Counted from the first letter of the stretch, positions 17,584-26,728 are shown. The stretch is DNA of 64,000 bases from Paenibacillus_V sp046244365 (GCF_046244365.1 NZ_CP176395.1:8432001-8496000); one strand, 5' to 3'. A program made the numbers and translations. Notes: generated by a model from the letters alone, not told the origin.

Positions 17584-17633
17584 GTTCAAAAAACGCCCAG
17601 CCTAATGGGGGCTGATCCTTCCGCTTTTTGAAC
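17584..17633 (-). promoter_or_regulatory. Large leader hairpin upstream of sigH
   Basis: On the minus strand GTTCAAAAAGCG pairs with CGTTTTTTGAAC over 12 bases, enclosing an inner CAGCC/GGCTG stem followed by GGCGTTTTTT. The inner stem plus T-run looks like an intrinsic terminator. It lies about 60 bases before the sigH start codon. The rest of 17523-17838 has no recognisable gene. Confidence 0.55.
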
Positions 17634-17838
17634 ACGCAATGTTTGTTACCGAAGGCACCGCCGATATCGAAGTCCGATCGCTTGACGGCATCGTGGTCTC
17701 TGCATTGGCGTTAAGGGCGACCGCTCCAAAAAGCGCTTCGCCACCGAGCTTACGGCGTACTTGGAAATCTGCAACAAACTTACAATTAAGTATACATGAG
17801 CATTTCGATTATAGTCAACTAGCTGGAAATTGCCAAAA

Positions 17839-18351
17839 TCACTTGCCCCTGCGCCATTTTTCGAGAATCGACTTCGCTTCCTCGCTTAAATAATCGTCGA
17901 CCGAGTTTTTGCGGGTCTGACGTCCGCTGTCGATGGACCGGCGCACTTCCTTGCGGCTTTCGTTTACTTTCACAAGAAGCTCTCTGGCCGGAACGCGGAG
18001 TGCGCCCTTTCCGAAGATGACGTTCTGCTCGGTCATATCCGAGGTCGCCACGTAAATACGCCTTCGGCGGGCCATCCACTCGTTCACGAGCCGCTCGATC
18101 AACTCATCGGCCGTCTCTTTTTCTTTCGTATACATAACCTTAAGCTTGTGCTGCGTGTATTTACCGCCAAGACCGGGCACCTGATGGGCGTCAAACACGA
18201 CGATTACCCGCATCCCGGAGAACGCCTGATAATCCGATAGCAGTCCGATCAGCTTATCCCGTGCTTCTTCCAGGTCGAGATCCTTCATCCTCTGCAGGTC
18301 CGGCCAAGCCCCGATGATGTTGTATCCGTCCACAATCAAAACTTCTTCCAT
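17839..18351 (-). CDS. rae1: Ribosome-associated endoribonuclease Rae1 (YacP, NYN domain)
   Basis: This is an NYN/PIN-like nuclease of the YacP family. In B. subtilis, Rae1 enters the ribosomal A site and cuts certain mRNAs during translation. The 170 residues start MEEVLIVDGYNIIGAWPDL, with the first catalytic aspartate in VDGYN and further acidic residues in VVFDAHQ and VATSDMTEQ. The C-terminus is basic. It lies 11 bases after rlmB and is probably translationally coupled, because no strong Shine-Dalgarno site is visible. Confidence 0.92.
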   Translation of the reverse strand: MEEVLIVDGYNIIGAWPDLQRMKDLDLEEARDKLIGLLSDYQAFSGMRVIVVFDAHQVPGLGGKYTQHKLKVMYTKEKETADELIERLVNEWMARRRRIYVATSDMTEQNVIFGKGALRVPARELLVKVNESRKEVRRSIDSGRQTRKNSVDDYLSEEAKSILEKWRRGK

Positions 18352-18362
18352 CCGGTTACAGG

Positions 18363-19106
18363 TTAACGTTTCGCATGGCGCTGGCGAACGACTTCATACA
18401 TGAAGACAGATGCGGCAACCGAGGCGTTGAGCGAGTTCAATTGGCCGAACATCGGCAGCTTGACTAGGAAATCGCATTTTTGCTTGATCAAACGTCCGAT
18501 TCCCCGGCCTTCATTGCCGATAACGATGGCGATGGGAATGGTAAAATCGTTGCGGTACAGCTCCTGCTCGGTACCCACGTCCGCTCCCGCAATCCAGACG
18601 CCTTGCTCCTTCAAGTCTTCAATCGTTTGGGCCAGGTTCGTTACTCTAGCGACCGGAACGTATTCGACGGCTCCTGCCGACGTCTTGGACACGGTAGCGG
18701 TTAACCCGACGGCTCTGCGTTTTGGAATGATAATGCCGTGCACGCCCGTACATTCGGCCGTACGCAATATCGACCCCAAATTGTGCGGATCCTCGATCTC
18801 ATCGAGCAGCAGCAAAAACGGCTGTTCGCCTTTGGCCTTGGCCCGGGCGATCAAGTCATCGACCTCGGCATACGCATAGGCGGCAACTTGAGCGACAACG
18901 CCCTGGTGCTGCACGCCTTCAGCCATCTGGTCGAGCTTGCGCTTGTCCGCCGTCTGCACGATAACGCCGGCTGCTTTGGCCTCCGCCAGAACGGGCAGTG
19001 AGTTGTGCTTTTGCGCATTTTCGGCGATCCATATTTTATTGATCGTGCGGCCGGACCGAAGCGCTTCCAGTACGGAATGCTTCCCGGCGATCATTTCTTC
19101 TTCCAT
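18363..19106 (-). CDS. rlmB: 23S rRNA 2'-O-methyltransferase RlmB (TrmH family)
   Basis: This SPOUT methyltransferase is expected to methylate G2251 of 23S rRNA in the P loop. The 247 residues have an N-terminal RNA-binding domain. The SPOUT core shows DEIEDPHNLGSILRTAE, IVIGNEGRG and LNSLNASVAASVFMYE, the three motifs that form the knotted SAM site. GGAGGATAAAG precedes the ATG. It follows mrnC by 45 bases in the cysE operon. Confidence 0.94.
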   Translation of the reverse strand: MEEEMIAGKHSVLEALRSGRTINKIWIAENAQKHNSLPVLAEAKAAGVIVQTADKRKLDQMAEGVQHQGVVAQVAAYAYAEVDDLIARAKAKGEQPFLLLLDEIEDPHNLGSILRTAECTGVHGIIIPKRRAVGLTATVSKTSAGAVEYVPVARVTNLAQTIEDLKEQGVWIAGADVGTEQELYRNDFTIPIAIVIGNEGRGIGRLIKQKCDFLVKLPMFGQLNSLNASVAASVFMYEVVRQRHAKR

Positions 19107-19151
19107 AGCTTTATCCTCCTGATGGCAAGCCGATGACGCGGAAACGCAAAT

Positions 19152-19574
19152 CTATTTTCCGGCATCCGCCGCATGTACGTCCACGGCGATGCGCAGCAAT
19201 TCTTGCAGCCGTTCAAATCGTTTTGAGTAATAGAGATATCCTATCAAACATTCGAATGCGGTACTGTGCCTGTAAACGAGCACGTCGGCATTCTTCGGGA
19301 CGGAGCCCGATTTCGCATTGCGGCCGCGCAGAACCACATCCAGCTCTTCCTGGGACAGCCCGTCCATCAGGGCCTCCAGCGATTTGGCTTGGCCTACGGC
19401 CGAAACGAATCGCGTCGCCAGCCGATGCATGTGGTTCGGCCTATGATTCGGCAGCGACACGACATATTCCCGTACGAATGCTTCATAGACAGCATCGCCT
19501 ATATAAGCGAGAACTAAGGGATGAAGCAGATTCGGCGTTTTGGACGGCGGAAACGAAAAAGCGTTAATTTCCAT
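19152..19574 (-). CDS. mrnC: Mini-ribonuclease 3 (23S rRNA maturation)
   Basis: Mini-III is a dimeric RNase III catalytic domain without the double-stranded RNA-binding domain. In Bacillus it trims both ends of 23S pre-rRNA together with L3. The 140 residues carry LAYIGDAVYEAFVREYV, where the aspartate and glutamate are metal ligands, and the second acidic site in STAFECLIGYLYY. The gene is almost fused to cysS (6 bases apart) and precedes rlmB, so two rRNA maturation genes ride on the cysteine T-box operon. Confidence 0.94.
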   Translation of the reverse strand: MEINAFSFPPSKTPNLLHPLVLAYIGDAVYEAFVREYVVSLPNHRPNHMHRLATRFVSAVGQAKSLEALMDGLSQEELDVVLRGRNAKSGSVPKNADVLVYRHSTAFECLIGYLYYSKRFERLQELLRIAVDVHAADAGK

Positions 19575-19580
19575 CGCCCG

Positions 19581-20975
19581 CTACTTTCTGCGCCAGCGCA
19601 AGCCTTGCGGCGTATCTTCGAGCAAGATCCCCTGCTCCGTAAGCAGGTTGCGGATCTCGTCCGCGCGGGCCCAATTTTTCTGTTTGCGGGCTTCGTTCCG
19701 CTCGGCGATCAACCGTTCGACGTCCTCGTCCAGCAGCGCCTCTTCCTGCTTCGGCAAAATGCCCAGTACGCCGTCGATCGCTTCAAACTGCGCCAAGACC
19801 AGCTCCAGCGAAGCCTTTGTTACGATCGGATGCTGCAAATAGCGGTTGGCCTCGCCCGCCAGCTCGAACATCGCCGTAATCGCATCGGGCGTGTTGAAAT
19901 CGTCATCCAGCTTCTGCCGGAAATAAGCATCGATATCTGCTACGGCTTTTGCCAATTCGGCGTCCGCCCCGTCCGTCCCGGCGCTTTGCAGACGGTGTTT
20001 GACATTGGCTACGCTGTTCGCCAAACGTTCGATTCCGCTTTCCGCCTGCTTGATCGAATCGTCGCTGAAATTAAGCGGATTGCGGTAATGCGTGGACAGC
20101 ATGAGAAACCGTACCGCCTGCGGCGTCGTTCTCGTCAAAATGTCTTTGACCGTCAGCCCGTTGGCAAGCGATTTGGACATTTTTTCATTGTTGATATTGA
20201 GGTAGGCGTTGTGCATCCAGTAGTTCGCCATCGGCTTGCCCGTAAGCGATTCGGTTTGGGCCACTTCGCACTCATGATGCGGAAATTGCAAGTCTTGGCC
20301 GCCGCCGTGGATGTCGATCGTTTCGCCCAAATACTTGCGAACCATGGCCGAGCACTCGATGTGCCAGCCCGGACGCCCGTCTCCCCATGGACTTGACCAA
20401 AAAATTTCGCCGGGCTTGGCGCTTTTCCAAAGCACGAAATCCTGCGGATTTTCTTTCAGATCGCCGACCTCTACGCGAATGCCGAACTGCAGCTCCTCAA
20501 GATTCTGATGCGATACTTTGCCGTAATCCGGAAACTTGGAGGTACGGAAGTATACGTCCCCTCCGCTTTCGTAGGCAAAACCCTCGTTCACGAGGGCTTG
20601 CACGAATGCCACGATCTCCTCGATGTTCTCCGTCACGCGGGGATGAATGGCGTCCTTAATGCCAAGAGCATGCGTATTGTCAAAAAAGGCTTGAATGAAC
20701 CTTTCCGCCACCTCGGGCACCGTGCTACCCGTCTGCTCCGCTTTGCGGATCAGCTTGTCGTCCACATCCGTGAAGTTGACGACGTACTTGACTTCGTAGC
20801 CCGACACCTGCAAATAGCGGCGCACGACGTCGAAGAAGATAAGCGGACGCGCATTTCCGATATGAATATAATCATATACGGTAGGGCCGCACACATACAT
20901 GCTTACTTTTCCCGGCGTAAGGGGGACGAATACCTCTTTCGCGCGCGAAATCGTGTTATACACTTTCAATGACAC
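19581..20975 (-). CDS. cysS: Cysteinyl-tRNA synthetase
   Basis: CysRS is a class I synthetase charging tRNA-Cys. The 464 residues show the zinc cysteine C29 in MYVCGPTVYD, the HIGN signature at 38-41, the zinc-site histidines in FPHHECEVAQ, and KMSKS near 266. The start is GTG (MSLKVYN) with GGAGGG 8 bases upstream. It lies 33 bases after cysE and is controlled by the tRNA-Cys T-box upstream of cysE. Confidence 0.97.
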   Translation of the reverse strand: MSLKVYNTISRAKEVFVPLTPGKVSMYVCGPTVYDYIHIGNARPLIFFDVVRRYLQVSGYEVKYVVNFTDVDDKLIRKAEQTGSTVPEVAERFIQAFFDNTHALGIKDAIHPRVTENIEEIVAFVQALVNEGFAYESGGDVYFRTSKFPDYGKVSHQNLEELQFGIRVEVGDLKENPQDFVLWKSAKPGEIFWSSPWGDGRPGWHIECSAMVRKYLGETIDIHGGGQDLQFPHHECEVAQTESLTGKPMANYWMHNAYLNINNEKMSKSLANGLTVKDILTRTTPQAVRFLMLSTHYRNPLNFSDDSIKQAESGIERLANSVANVKHRLQSAGTDGADAELAKAVADIDAYFRQKLDDDFNTPDAITAMFELAGEANRYLQHPIVTKASLELVLAQFEAIDGVLGILPKQEEALLDEDVERLIAERNEARKQKNWARADEIRNLLTEQGILLEDTPQGLRWRRK

Positions 20976-21008
20976 GGTTTATTCCCTCCAATTGGACTCG
21001 CTTCGAAT

Positions 21009-21758
21009 CTATTTGGCTTCATCTAACGCGGGCTGCAAGCCGCCGGCCCGCTCCTGCTTTTGCTTCCCTTGCAGCGCGGCATAGCGGTCCCGCTCCTGCT
21101 CGAGAGATGCTTTCAGTCCGTTCACTAGCGTTTTCTCTTGCATCCAAGCTTCTTTCAGTTCGTCGATCTGCTGCTGCATATGCCGCATGATATCCACGAC
21201 CGGATCCGGAACGTTGGCGTGATCGAGCTTATCGACGCGAACGCCGTCCATTTTGACGACTCGCGCTTTGGGGCAAACGACCGTGCTGTTCGGCGGCACT
21301 TCGTTCAGGACGATAGCATTGGCCCCTATACGGGAATTATCGCCAACCGTAAACGAACCTAGTACTTTTGCGCCTGCGGAAATCACCACGTTATTGCCTA
21401 CCGTCGGGTGCCTTTTCCCTTTTTCCTTCCCTGTCCCGCCGAGTGTAACGCCGTGATACATGACGACATCGTCGCCGATTTCGCACGTTTCCCCGATGAC
21501 AACCCCCATGCCATGGTCGATGAAGAGACGTTTGCCGATTCTGGCGCCGGGGTGGATTTCAATGCCGGTAATAAAACGGCTGGTCTGCGAAATGATTCTG
21601 GCAATCGTATACCACTTGCTCCGATAAAACCAATGGGCGATCCGGTGAAACCAGATCGCGTGCAAGCCGGAATACGTAAAGACAACCTCAAATACACTGC
21701 GCGCCGCCGGGTCGTTATCGAATACCGCCCGTACGTCGGACTTCATAGTGCGAAACAT
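21009..21758 (-). CDS. cysE: Serine O-acetyltransferase
   Basis: CysE converts serine and acetyl-CoA to O-acetylserine, the committed step of cysteine synthesis. The 249 residues include the left-handed beta-helix hexapeptide repeats around HPGARIGKRLFIDHGMGVVI, with the catalytic DHG pair, and the SAGAKVLGSF region. The C-terminus after residue 190 is a long, charged coiled-coil-like extension, longer than Bacillus CysE. GGGAGG lies upstream. It is the first gene of the T-box-controlled unit. Confidence 0.95.
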   Translation of the reverse strand: MFRTMKSDVRAVFDNDPAARSVFEVVFTYSGLHAIWFHRIAHWFYRSKWYTIARIISQTSRFITGIEIHPGARIGKRLFIDHGMGVVIGETCEIGDDVVMYHGVTLGGTGKEKGKRHPTVGNNVVISAGAKVLGSFTVGDNSRIGANAIVLNEVPPNSTVVCPKARVVKMDGVRVDKLDHANVPDPVVDIMRHMQQQIDELKEAWMQEKTLVNGLKASLEQERDRYAALQGKQKQERAGGLQPALDEAK

Positions 21759-21834
21759 GGCGCTTCACCATCCTCCCAATGATCGGAATCCCCCAACATC
21801 AATCTCTCTTTATAGCGCATTTCGGGAAAATATA

Positions 21835-22170
21835 AAAAGCCCCCGCAGCATGAAAGTCATGCTGCAGAGGCGCTTATGTCACGCGGTCCCACTCTGCTTG
21901 GCAGCCGGTATTACGGCCGCTGCTCGTATAGCCTATATCGGGGCTACCCGGCAATGTCTACTTGCACGCTCTCTGCCGTTACCGCCAGAATGCGACGCTT
22001 CCGCTCGTGCGGATGGCGTTCGACCTTGCTGCTCACAGGTGCATTTCCTAGCAGACGGAATGGATATTTCTCAGCCGGGCGCCGGATAGCGTCCGAATAT
22101 CCTCTCTGGAATCCCGATCTTGCTTGTACTCTCCTGATCAACGCAATGATTATTCATTCACAGTATATAA
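21835..22170 (-). promoter_or_regulatory. T-box riboswitch specific for tRNA-Cys
   Basis: On the minus strand the leader shows the stem I AG-rich bulge region (GGAGAGTAC), then GAAATGCACCTGTGAGCAGC, in which the specifier codon is TGC (22043-22041), cysteine. The T-box antiterminator sequence AGAGTGGGACCGCG is at 21895-21882. A terminator GCAGCATGAC/GTCATGCTGC-type hairpin (21873-21838) with TTTTT follows. Uncharged tRNA-Cys should pair with the specifier and T-box and allow read-through into cysE-cysS. Confidence 0.92.
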
Positions 22171-22181
22171 CTTCACCGGCG

Positions 22182-23639
22182 TTATGACAATAAGTTCCGC
22201 AGACGACCGGCTACTTTTTCTTTGCCCAGCAGAGAAATCGTTTTGTTCAAGTCGGGCCCGTGCATTTGTCCGGTCAGCGCCACGCGGGTAGGCATGAACA
22301 GCTGCTTGCCCTTGAAGCCCGTATCCTTCTGCACCTGCTTCAGCATCGCGCCGATCGTCTCGGGAGCAAAGTCCGCCGACTGCTCCACCTGCTGCAGGAA
22401 TGCGCCCAGCACTGCCGGCACATGCGGCTCTGCGAGCAGTTCCTTCGCTTCCCCTTCGAAGGTGACGTCATCGCGGAAGAACAGCTCGGCCATGCCGGCG
22501 ATTTCCGACCCGTACGTCAGCTTCTCTTGATAAAGCGCCACGAGCGACGCCGCCCATTCGCGCTGGCTGTCGTCCAGCGTTTGCGGGAGGAAGCCGGCTT
22601 TTTGCAAGTAAGGCACGCATAGTTCGATCAAGCGCGGCAGCTCAACGGTTTTCATGTATTGGTTGTTTACCCAGTTCAGCTTGTTCGTATCGAAAAACGC
22701 CGGGCTTTTGGACAATCGGTTGAAGTCGAACTTCTCGATCAGCTCTTCCCTGGAGAAAAGCTCATTCTCTCCTTCAGGCGACCAGCCGAGCAATGCGATG
22801 AAATTGAACAAAGCTTCCGGCAAAAATCCAAGCTCAACATATTGCTCGATGAATTGAATGATCGATTCGTCGCGTTTGCTCAGCTTCTTGCGCTGCTCGT
22901 TCACGATAAGCGTCATATGACCGAACCTCGGCGGTTCCATGCCGAGCGCTTCATAGATCATCAGTTGACGGGGCGTATTGGAAATATGTTCTTCCCCGCG
23001 CAAAATGTGCGTAATCTTCATCAGGTGATCATCGATAACGACAGCGAAGTTATAGGTCGGAATACCGTCCTTTTTCACGATTACGAAATCTCCGCTTACT
23101 TCGGACTCGATCGAGATCTCGCCTCTTACCATATCGTCGAACGTGTACGTACGGCCTTCCGGTACGCGGAAACGAATGCTCGGCACGCGTCCCTCCGCTT
23201 CGAACGCTTGACGCTGCTCCTCGGTCAGATCCCGGTGCTTGCCGGAATAACGCGGCATTTCGCCTCTTGAGGTTTGCTCCTCGCGCTCCTGCTCCAGCTC
23301 TTCCTCGGTGCAGTAGCACTTGTAGGCATATCCGCTGCCGATCAGCTTCTCCCAATAAGTACGGTAAATATCGAGCCGCTCCATTTGCCGGTAAGGCCCA
23401 TATGCCCCGCCGACATCCACGCTTTCATCCCACTCTATGCCTAGCCAGCGCAAATAGGTCAGCTGATTGTCTTCTCCGCCTTCCACATTCCGCTTCACGT
23501 CCGTATCTTCGATCCGGATAATAAATTTGCCGTTATGATGCCGCGCGAACAAATAGTTAAACAACGCCGTTCTTGCACCGCCGATATGAAGATGCCCCGT
23601 CGGACTCGGAGCGTATCTTACGCGAACTTCCTGCGTCAT
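22182..23639 (-). CDS. gltX: Glutamyl-tRNA synthetase
   Basis: GluRS is a class I synthetase that in Firmicutes usually also charges tRNA-Gln with Glu for later amidation. The 485 residues have HLHIGG at 16-21 and KLSKRDES near 252, with the C-terminal anticodon-binding cage domain at full length. The ATG follows AGGGGGGG. It lies 117 bases after ispF and just upstream of the cysE T-box. Confidence 0.97.
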   Translation of the reverse strand: MTQEVRVRYAPSPTGHLHIGGARTALFNYLFARHHNGKFIIRIEDTDVKRNVEGGEDNQLTYLRWLGIEWDESVDVGGAYGPYRQMERLDIYRTYWEKLIGSGYAYKCYCTEEELEQEREEQTSRGEMPRYSGKHRDLTEEQRQAFEAEGRVPSIRFRVPEGRTYTFDDMVRGEISIESEVSGDFVIVKKDGIPTYNFAVVIDDHLMKITHILRGEEHISNTPRQLMIYEALGMEPPRFGHMTLIVNEQRKKLSKRDESIIQFIEQYVELGFLPEALFNFIALLGWSPEGENELFSREELIEKFDFNRLSKSPAFFDTNKLNWVNNQYMKTVELPRLIELCVPYLQKAGFLPQTLDDSQREWAASLVALYQEKLTYGSEIAGMAELFFRDDVTFEGEAKELLAEPHVPAVLGAFLQQVEQSADFAPETIGAMLKQVQKDTGFKGKQLFMPTRVALTGQMHGPDLNKTISLLGKEKVAGRLRNLLS

Positions 23640-23756
23640 CCGTCGTCCCCCCCTAATTTGTAAGTCGATTCTGCTTCCCGAATTTCGGTTATCCTATCAT
23701 CATAGCACATTTTTCGCGTTCCTATAACCGCATTTCTGTCGGCCGACCGCGCATGT

Positions 23757-24236
23757 CTATTCGGCTTTCACAAGGCAAACGACCGCTTGAGCAGCTATAC
23801 CTTCCCCGCGGCCGGTAAAGCCAAGCCACTCCGTGGTTGTGGCCTTGACGTTGACCTGCGAGGCATCCGCCTCCAGCGCCTTGGCGATAATCTCGACCAT
23901 CGCCGGAATATGCGGCGCCATCTTCGGCTTCTGGGCAATAATCGTCGCGTCGACGTTCCCGAGCCGGTAGCCCCTCTCCTTGATCAATCCCCATATGTGC
24001 ACGAGCAGCTTGAGGCTGTCGGCATCCTTAAAAGCCGGGTCCGTATCGGGAAAATGCTTGCCGATGTCCCCGAGCGCCAGCGCGCCCAGCACGGCGTCGC
24101 TGATCGTATGCAGCAGCACATCCGCGTCGGAATGGCCGAGCAGGCCTTTCTCAAACGGAATCTCTACGCCGCCGATGATGCATTTGCGGCCTTCTACCAG
24201 TTGATGAACGTCAAATCCTTGTCCTACCCGAATCAT
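23757..24236 (-). CDS. ispF: 2-C-methyl-D-erythritol 2,4-cyclodiphosphate synthase
   Basis: IspF makes the cyclic diphosphate of the MEP isoprenoid pathway. The 159 residues begin IRVGQGFDVHQ, with the metal-binding DVH, and contain LGHSDADVLLHTISDA and the C-terminal TGRGEGIAAQAV. Its ATG overlaps the ispD stop in an ATGA junction, so the two are translationally coupled. Confidence 0.96.
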   Translation of the reverse strand: MIRVGQGFDVHQLVEGRKCIIGGVEIPFEKGLLGHSDADVLLHTISDAVLGALALGDIGKHFPDTDPAFKDADSLKLLVHIWGLIKERGYRLGNVDATIIAQKPKMAPHIPAMVEIIAKALEADASQVNVKATTTEWLGFTGRGEGIAAQAVVCLVKAE

Positions 24237-24937
24237 GTGGAACGAGCTCCTCTCCGTTTATGCAAAAGCCACTCCGCAAGCGGCAAATCCTCCGGTGTCG
24301 TGATCTTGATATTGTCGTAGCTTCCCTCCACTACGGACACCTGCATGCCGCTTCGTTCGACCAGCATGGCATCGTCAGTCCCGATAAAGCCTGCCGCTTC
24401 CGCTTCCCGGTGCGCCCGAAGAAGCGCAGACAGACGAAAAGCTTGCGGGGTTTGAATCGCCCACAAGCTGCGCCGGTCCGGCGTAGACGTGATGATGCCG
24501 GCTTCGCCCACGACTTTGATCGTGTCTTTCACCGGCACCGCCAGCACGGCGGCCCCGGCTTCGCCGGCTTTGCGCCAGCATGCCAAAATGTGCTCCGGCT
24601 CCACGAACGGACGAACCGCATCATGGACGAGCACATCATCGACATCCGCCGAGAGCGCAAGCAACCCGTTGTAGACGGAATGCTGACGCTCTTTGCCGCC
24701 GCTCACTACGCGGCTTACTTTCGTTATATCATGCCGCCGAACATCGTCCCAGCACCTTTCTTCTTCCCCTTGCCCCGAAACGATGACGATCTCGTCCACT
24801 TCGGGCAGGTGCTGGAACGTTTCCAGGGTGTGCGCTAGAATGGTTTTGCCTTCGATGACTAAGTATTGCTTGCTTTCTGCCGTACGCATGCGCGTGCCTT
24901 TACCCGCCGCTACGACGACGACGCCAAGTTTCCCCAT
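24233..24937 (-). CDS. ispD: 2-C-methyl-D-erythritol 4-phosphate cytidylyltransferase
   Basis: IspD joins MEP to CTP in the MEP pathway. The 234 residues start with the nucleotidyltransferase loop VVVAAGKGTRM and keep the catalytic lysine in SKQYL, HDAVRPFV, and the C-terminal IKITTPEDL. GGAGAG precedes the ATG. It follows yacL by 54 bases and overlaps ispF by 4. Confidence 0.95.
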   Translation of the reverse strand: MGKLGVVVVAAGKGTRMRTAESKQYLVIEGKTILAHTLETFQHLPEVDEIVIVSGQGEEERCWDDVRRHDITKVSRVVSGGKERQHSVYNGLLALSADVDDVLVHDAVRPFVEPEHILACWRKAGEAGAAVLAVPVKDTIKVVGEAGIITSTPDRRSLWAIQTPQAFRLSALLRAHREAEAAGFIGTDDAMLVERSGMQVSVVEGSYDNIKITTPEDLPLAEWLLHKRRGARST

Positions 24938-24991
24938 CGCTACTCTCCCGTAAAACGTTTAGGTCAAGCTTCCCTACCTATCATAAACGTT

Positions 24992-26083
24992 TTACTGCGC
25001 TTTTTCCAACAGTTTCGGCTTGGCGAAGATCATTCTCCCGGCCGACGTCTGCAGGACGCTGGTTACCATGACTTCCATCGTCGATCCGATATAATCGCGT
25101 CCGCCTTCGACGACGATCATCGTTCCGTCATCCAAATACGCCACGCCTTGACCGTACTCCTTGCCGTCCTTGATCACCTGAACGAAAATTTCCTCTCCGG
25201 GCAGTACGACCGGCTTTACGGCATTGGCCAAATCATTGATATTCAGCACCGGCACACCTTGAAGCTCGCATACCTTGTTGAGATTGAAATCGTTCGTGAT
25301 GACTTTCCCGCCGAGCACCTTGGCCAACCGAACCAGCTTGCTGTCCACCTCGGAAATCTCTTCGAAATCTCCTTCGTAGATAAGCACTTTGACTTCCAGC
25401 TCTTTTTGAATTTTGTTAAGAATGTCGAGTCCCCGGCGCCCGCGGTTGCGTTTCAGCAAATCGGAGGAATCGGCGATATGCTGCAGCTCCTCCAGCACGA
25501 ACTCCGGAATGACCAGCGTCCCCTCGATAAATCCGGTTTTGCAAATATCGGCGATCCGGCCGTCGATTATGACGCTCGTATCCAATATTTTGTGTTCCTC
25601 CGGCCTTTTCTTACCGGTTTCCTGCTCCTTGCCGACTCGAATCAAGGATATGAATGCCGTAATCTCATCCTTTTTCGTATATCCGAAGCGAAACCCTAGA
25701 ATCCCTAGCGCAAACGTTACGAGTACCGGAATCATCGAGCCGCCCGCAGCAATTTTCTCAAGCGAAGGAAAAAGCAGCACCGAAATGAGGAGTCCTACGA
25801 TCAAGCCGAGCAAGCCTAAAACCAATTCGGCAAACGGCACGCGCGCTACCGACTCTTCTCCTTTGCGGACCAGCCTCATCCCATATTCGCCGATCCAAAC
25901 CGCCGCCGCATAAAAAACAAGCATGCCAACCCCCATCATCCAATATGGTTGGACTTGTACTTCGCTTATGCCAAAGATCGATGTTACCCACTGAACGAAC
26001 GGTTCCCCGATTGATTCCAGCGAATGATACCCCATAATGCCGCCTACAACTGCCGCGAGTAATTGCAGCCATCTTTTGGTCAT
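24992..26083 (-). CDS. yacL: Membrane-anchored PIN/TRAM domain protein YacL
   Basis: Four N-terminal hydrophobic segments (about residues 5-110) anchor a PIN nuclease-like domain that begins ILDTSVIIDGR, with acidic residues in SDLLKRNRGRRG, EVDSKLVRLA and ITNDFNLNK; a TRAM domain follows at the C-terminus. YacL proteins are conserved in Firmicutes, but their RNA target is not established. The start is ATG 26083 with AGGGGGTGACG upstream (363 residues). It heads the yacL-ispD-ispF run. Confidence 0.9.
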   Translation of the reverse strand: MTKRWLQLLAAVVGGIMGYHSLESIGEPFVQWVTSIFGISEVQVQPYWMMGVGMLVFYAAAVWIGEYGMRLVRKGEESVARVPFAELVLGLLGLIVGLLISVLLFPSLEKIAAGGSMIPVLVTFALGILGFRFGYTKKDEITAFISLIRVGKEQETGKKRPEEHKILDTSVIIDGRIADICKTGFIEGTLVIPEFVLEELQHIADSSDLLKRNRGRRGLDILNKIQKELEVKVLIYEGDFEEISEVDSKLVRLAKVLGGKVITNDFNLNKVCELQGVPVLNINDLANAVKPVVLPGEEIFVQVIKDGKEYGQGVAYLDDGTMIVVEGGRDYIGSTMEVMVTSVLQTSAGRMIFAKPKLLEKAQ

Positions 26084-26166
26084 TTGCGTCACCCCCTGAA
26101 TGTGATTGATAGAATACGAATCGTTATCAGTATGAACCAAATCGTTCCAAGCTAAACGGACTGAAA

Positions 26167-26195
26167 TTGAATTGCCAAGCTTACTCCTATATAAT
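26167..26195 (+). promoter_or_regulatory. Sigma-A promoter for the MazG-like gene
   Basis: TTGAAT (26167-26172), 17 bases and TATAAT (26190-26195) precede the plus-strand gene by about 115 bases. It is divergent to yacL. Confidence 0.65.
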
Positions 26196-26311
26196 GGTTC
26201 TAGAGGGGATTGCTTCCGAATCCTCCTGCTGTAGAAAGCAGATGCATGCTTCCGTTGTCGTTTTCTGCGAAAACGTTTAGAAAATCGAATCGACGATATG
26301 AGGTGAATGGA

Positions 26312-26707
26312 TTGAGCACGATGACGTTACATCAATTCCAAGAGCAAGTATCCGACCTGTTGCTCCGTCACCGCAGTTTGCTGGATGTGCTGTCCAAGTT
26401 TCAGCAGTCTAATGCGGCTGCGAATCGGGCCGTAACCAAAGCGATTACGGAATGCGGCTGTATTGCCGTTCATGCTGCCAAGCAGGAATACACGCCGGAT
26501 ATGTCGCTTGAGGAAGCCAAACAGCAGCTCGAAACCCATGTAGAAGGCGGTTTGTGCGAACATTGCCGCGAAGTCGTCGGCAGCGAGCTGGGTAAAAATT
26601 TGTTTTACATGGCTTCTCTATGTAACTTGCTTGACGTCAACCTGGAGCAGATCGTCGAAAGCGAATCCAAAAAATGCTCTACACTGGGCTTATTCAACCT
26701 GTCATAG
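26312..26707 (+). CDS. Conserved small MazG-like helical protein of unknown function
   Basis: The start is TTG at 26312 with GAGGTG 6 bases upstream, giving 131 residues; an ATG three codons later is possible. The protein is all-helical. It contains ECGCIAVHAAKQEY, a second cysteine pair CEHC, and SELGKNLFYMASLCNLLDVN followed by a VESESKK tail. The last block resembles the ELGDLLFYLAxLAN helix of MazG-type nucleotide pyrophosphohydrolases, but the full acidic EExxE motif is not obvious, so activity is uncertain. It is the only plus-strand gene between 17 and 56 kb and has its own promoter and terminator. Homologues seem common in Paenibacillaceae (recollection only). Confidence 0.7.
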   Translation: MSTMTLHQFQEQVSDLLLRHRSLLDVLSKFQQSNAAANRAVTKAITECGCIAVHAAKQEYTPDMSLEEAKQQLETHVEGGLCEHCREVVGSELGKNLFYMASLCNLLDVNLEQIVESESKKCSTLGLFNLS

Positions 26708-26728
26708 CCGCTCTGCATACAAACAAAA

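Noticed and set aside
21748..22141. Open frames of 65-113 codons between cysE and gltX
   Set aside because: They coincide with the T-box leader, whose specifier and antiterminator explain the sequence.
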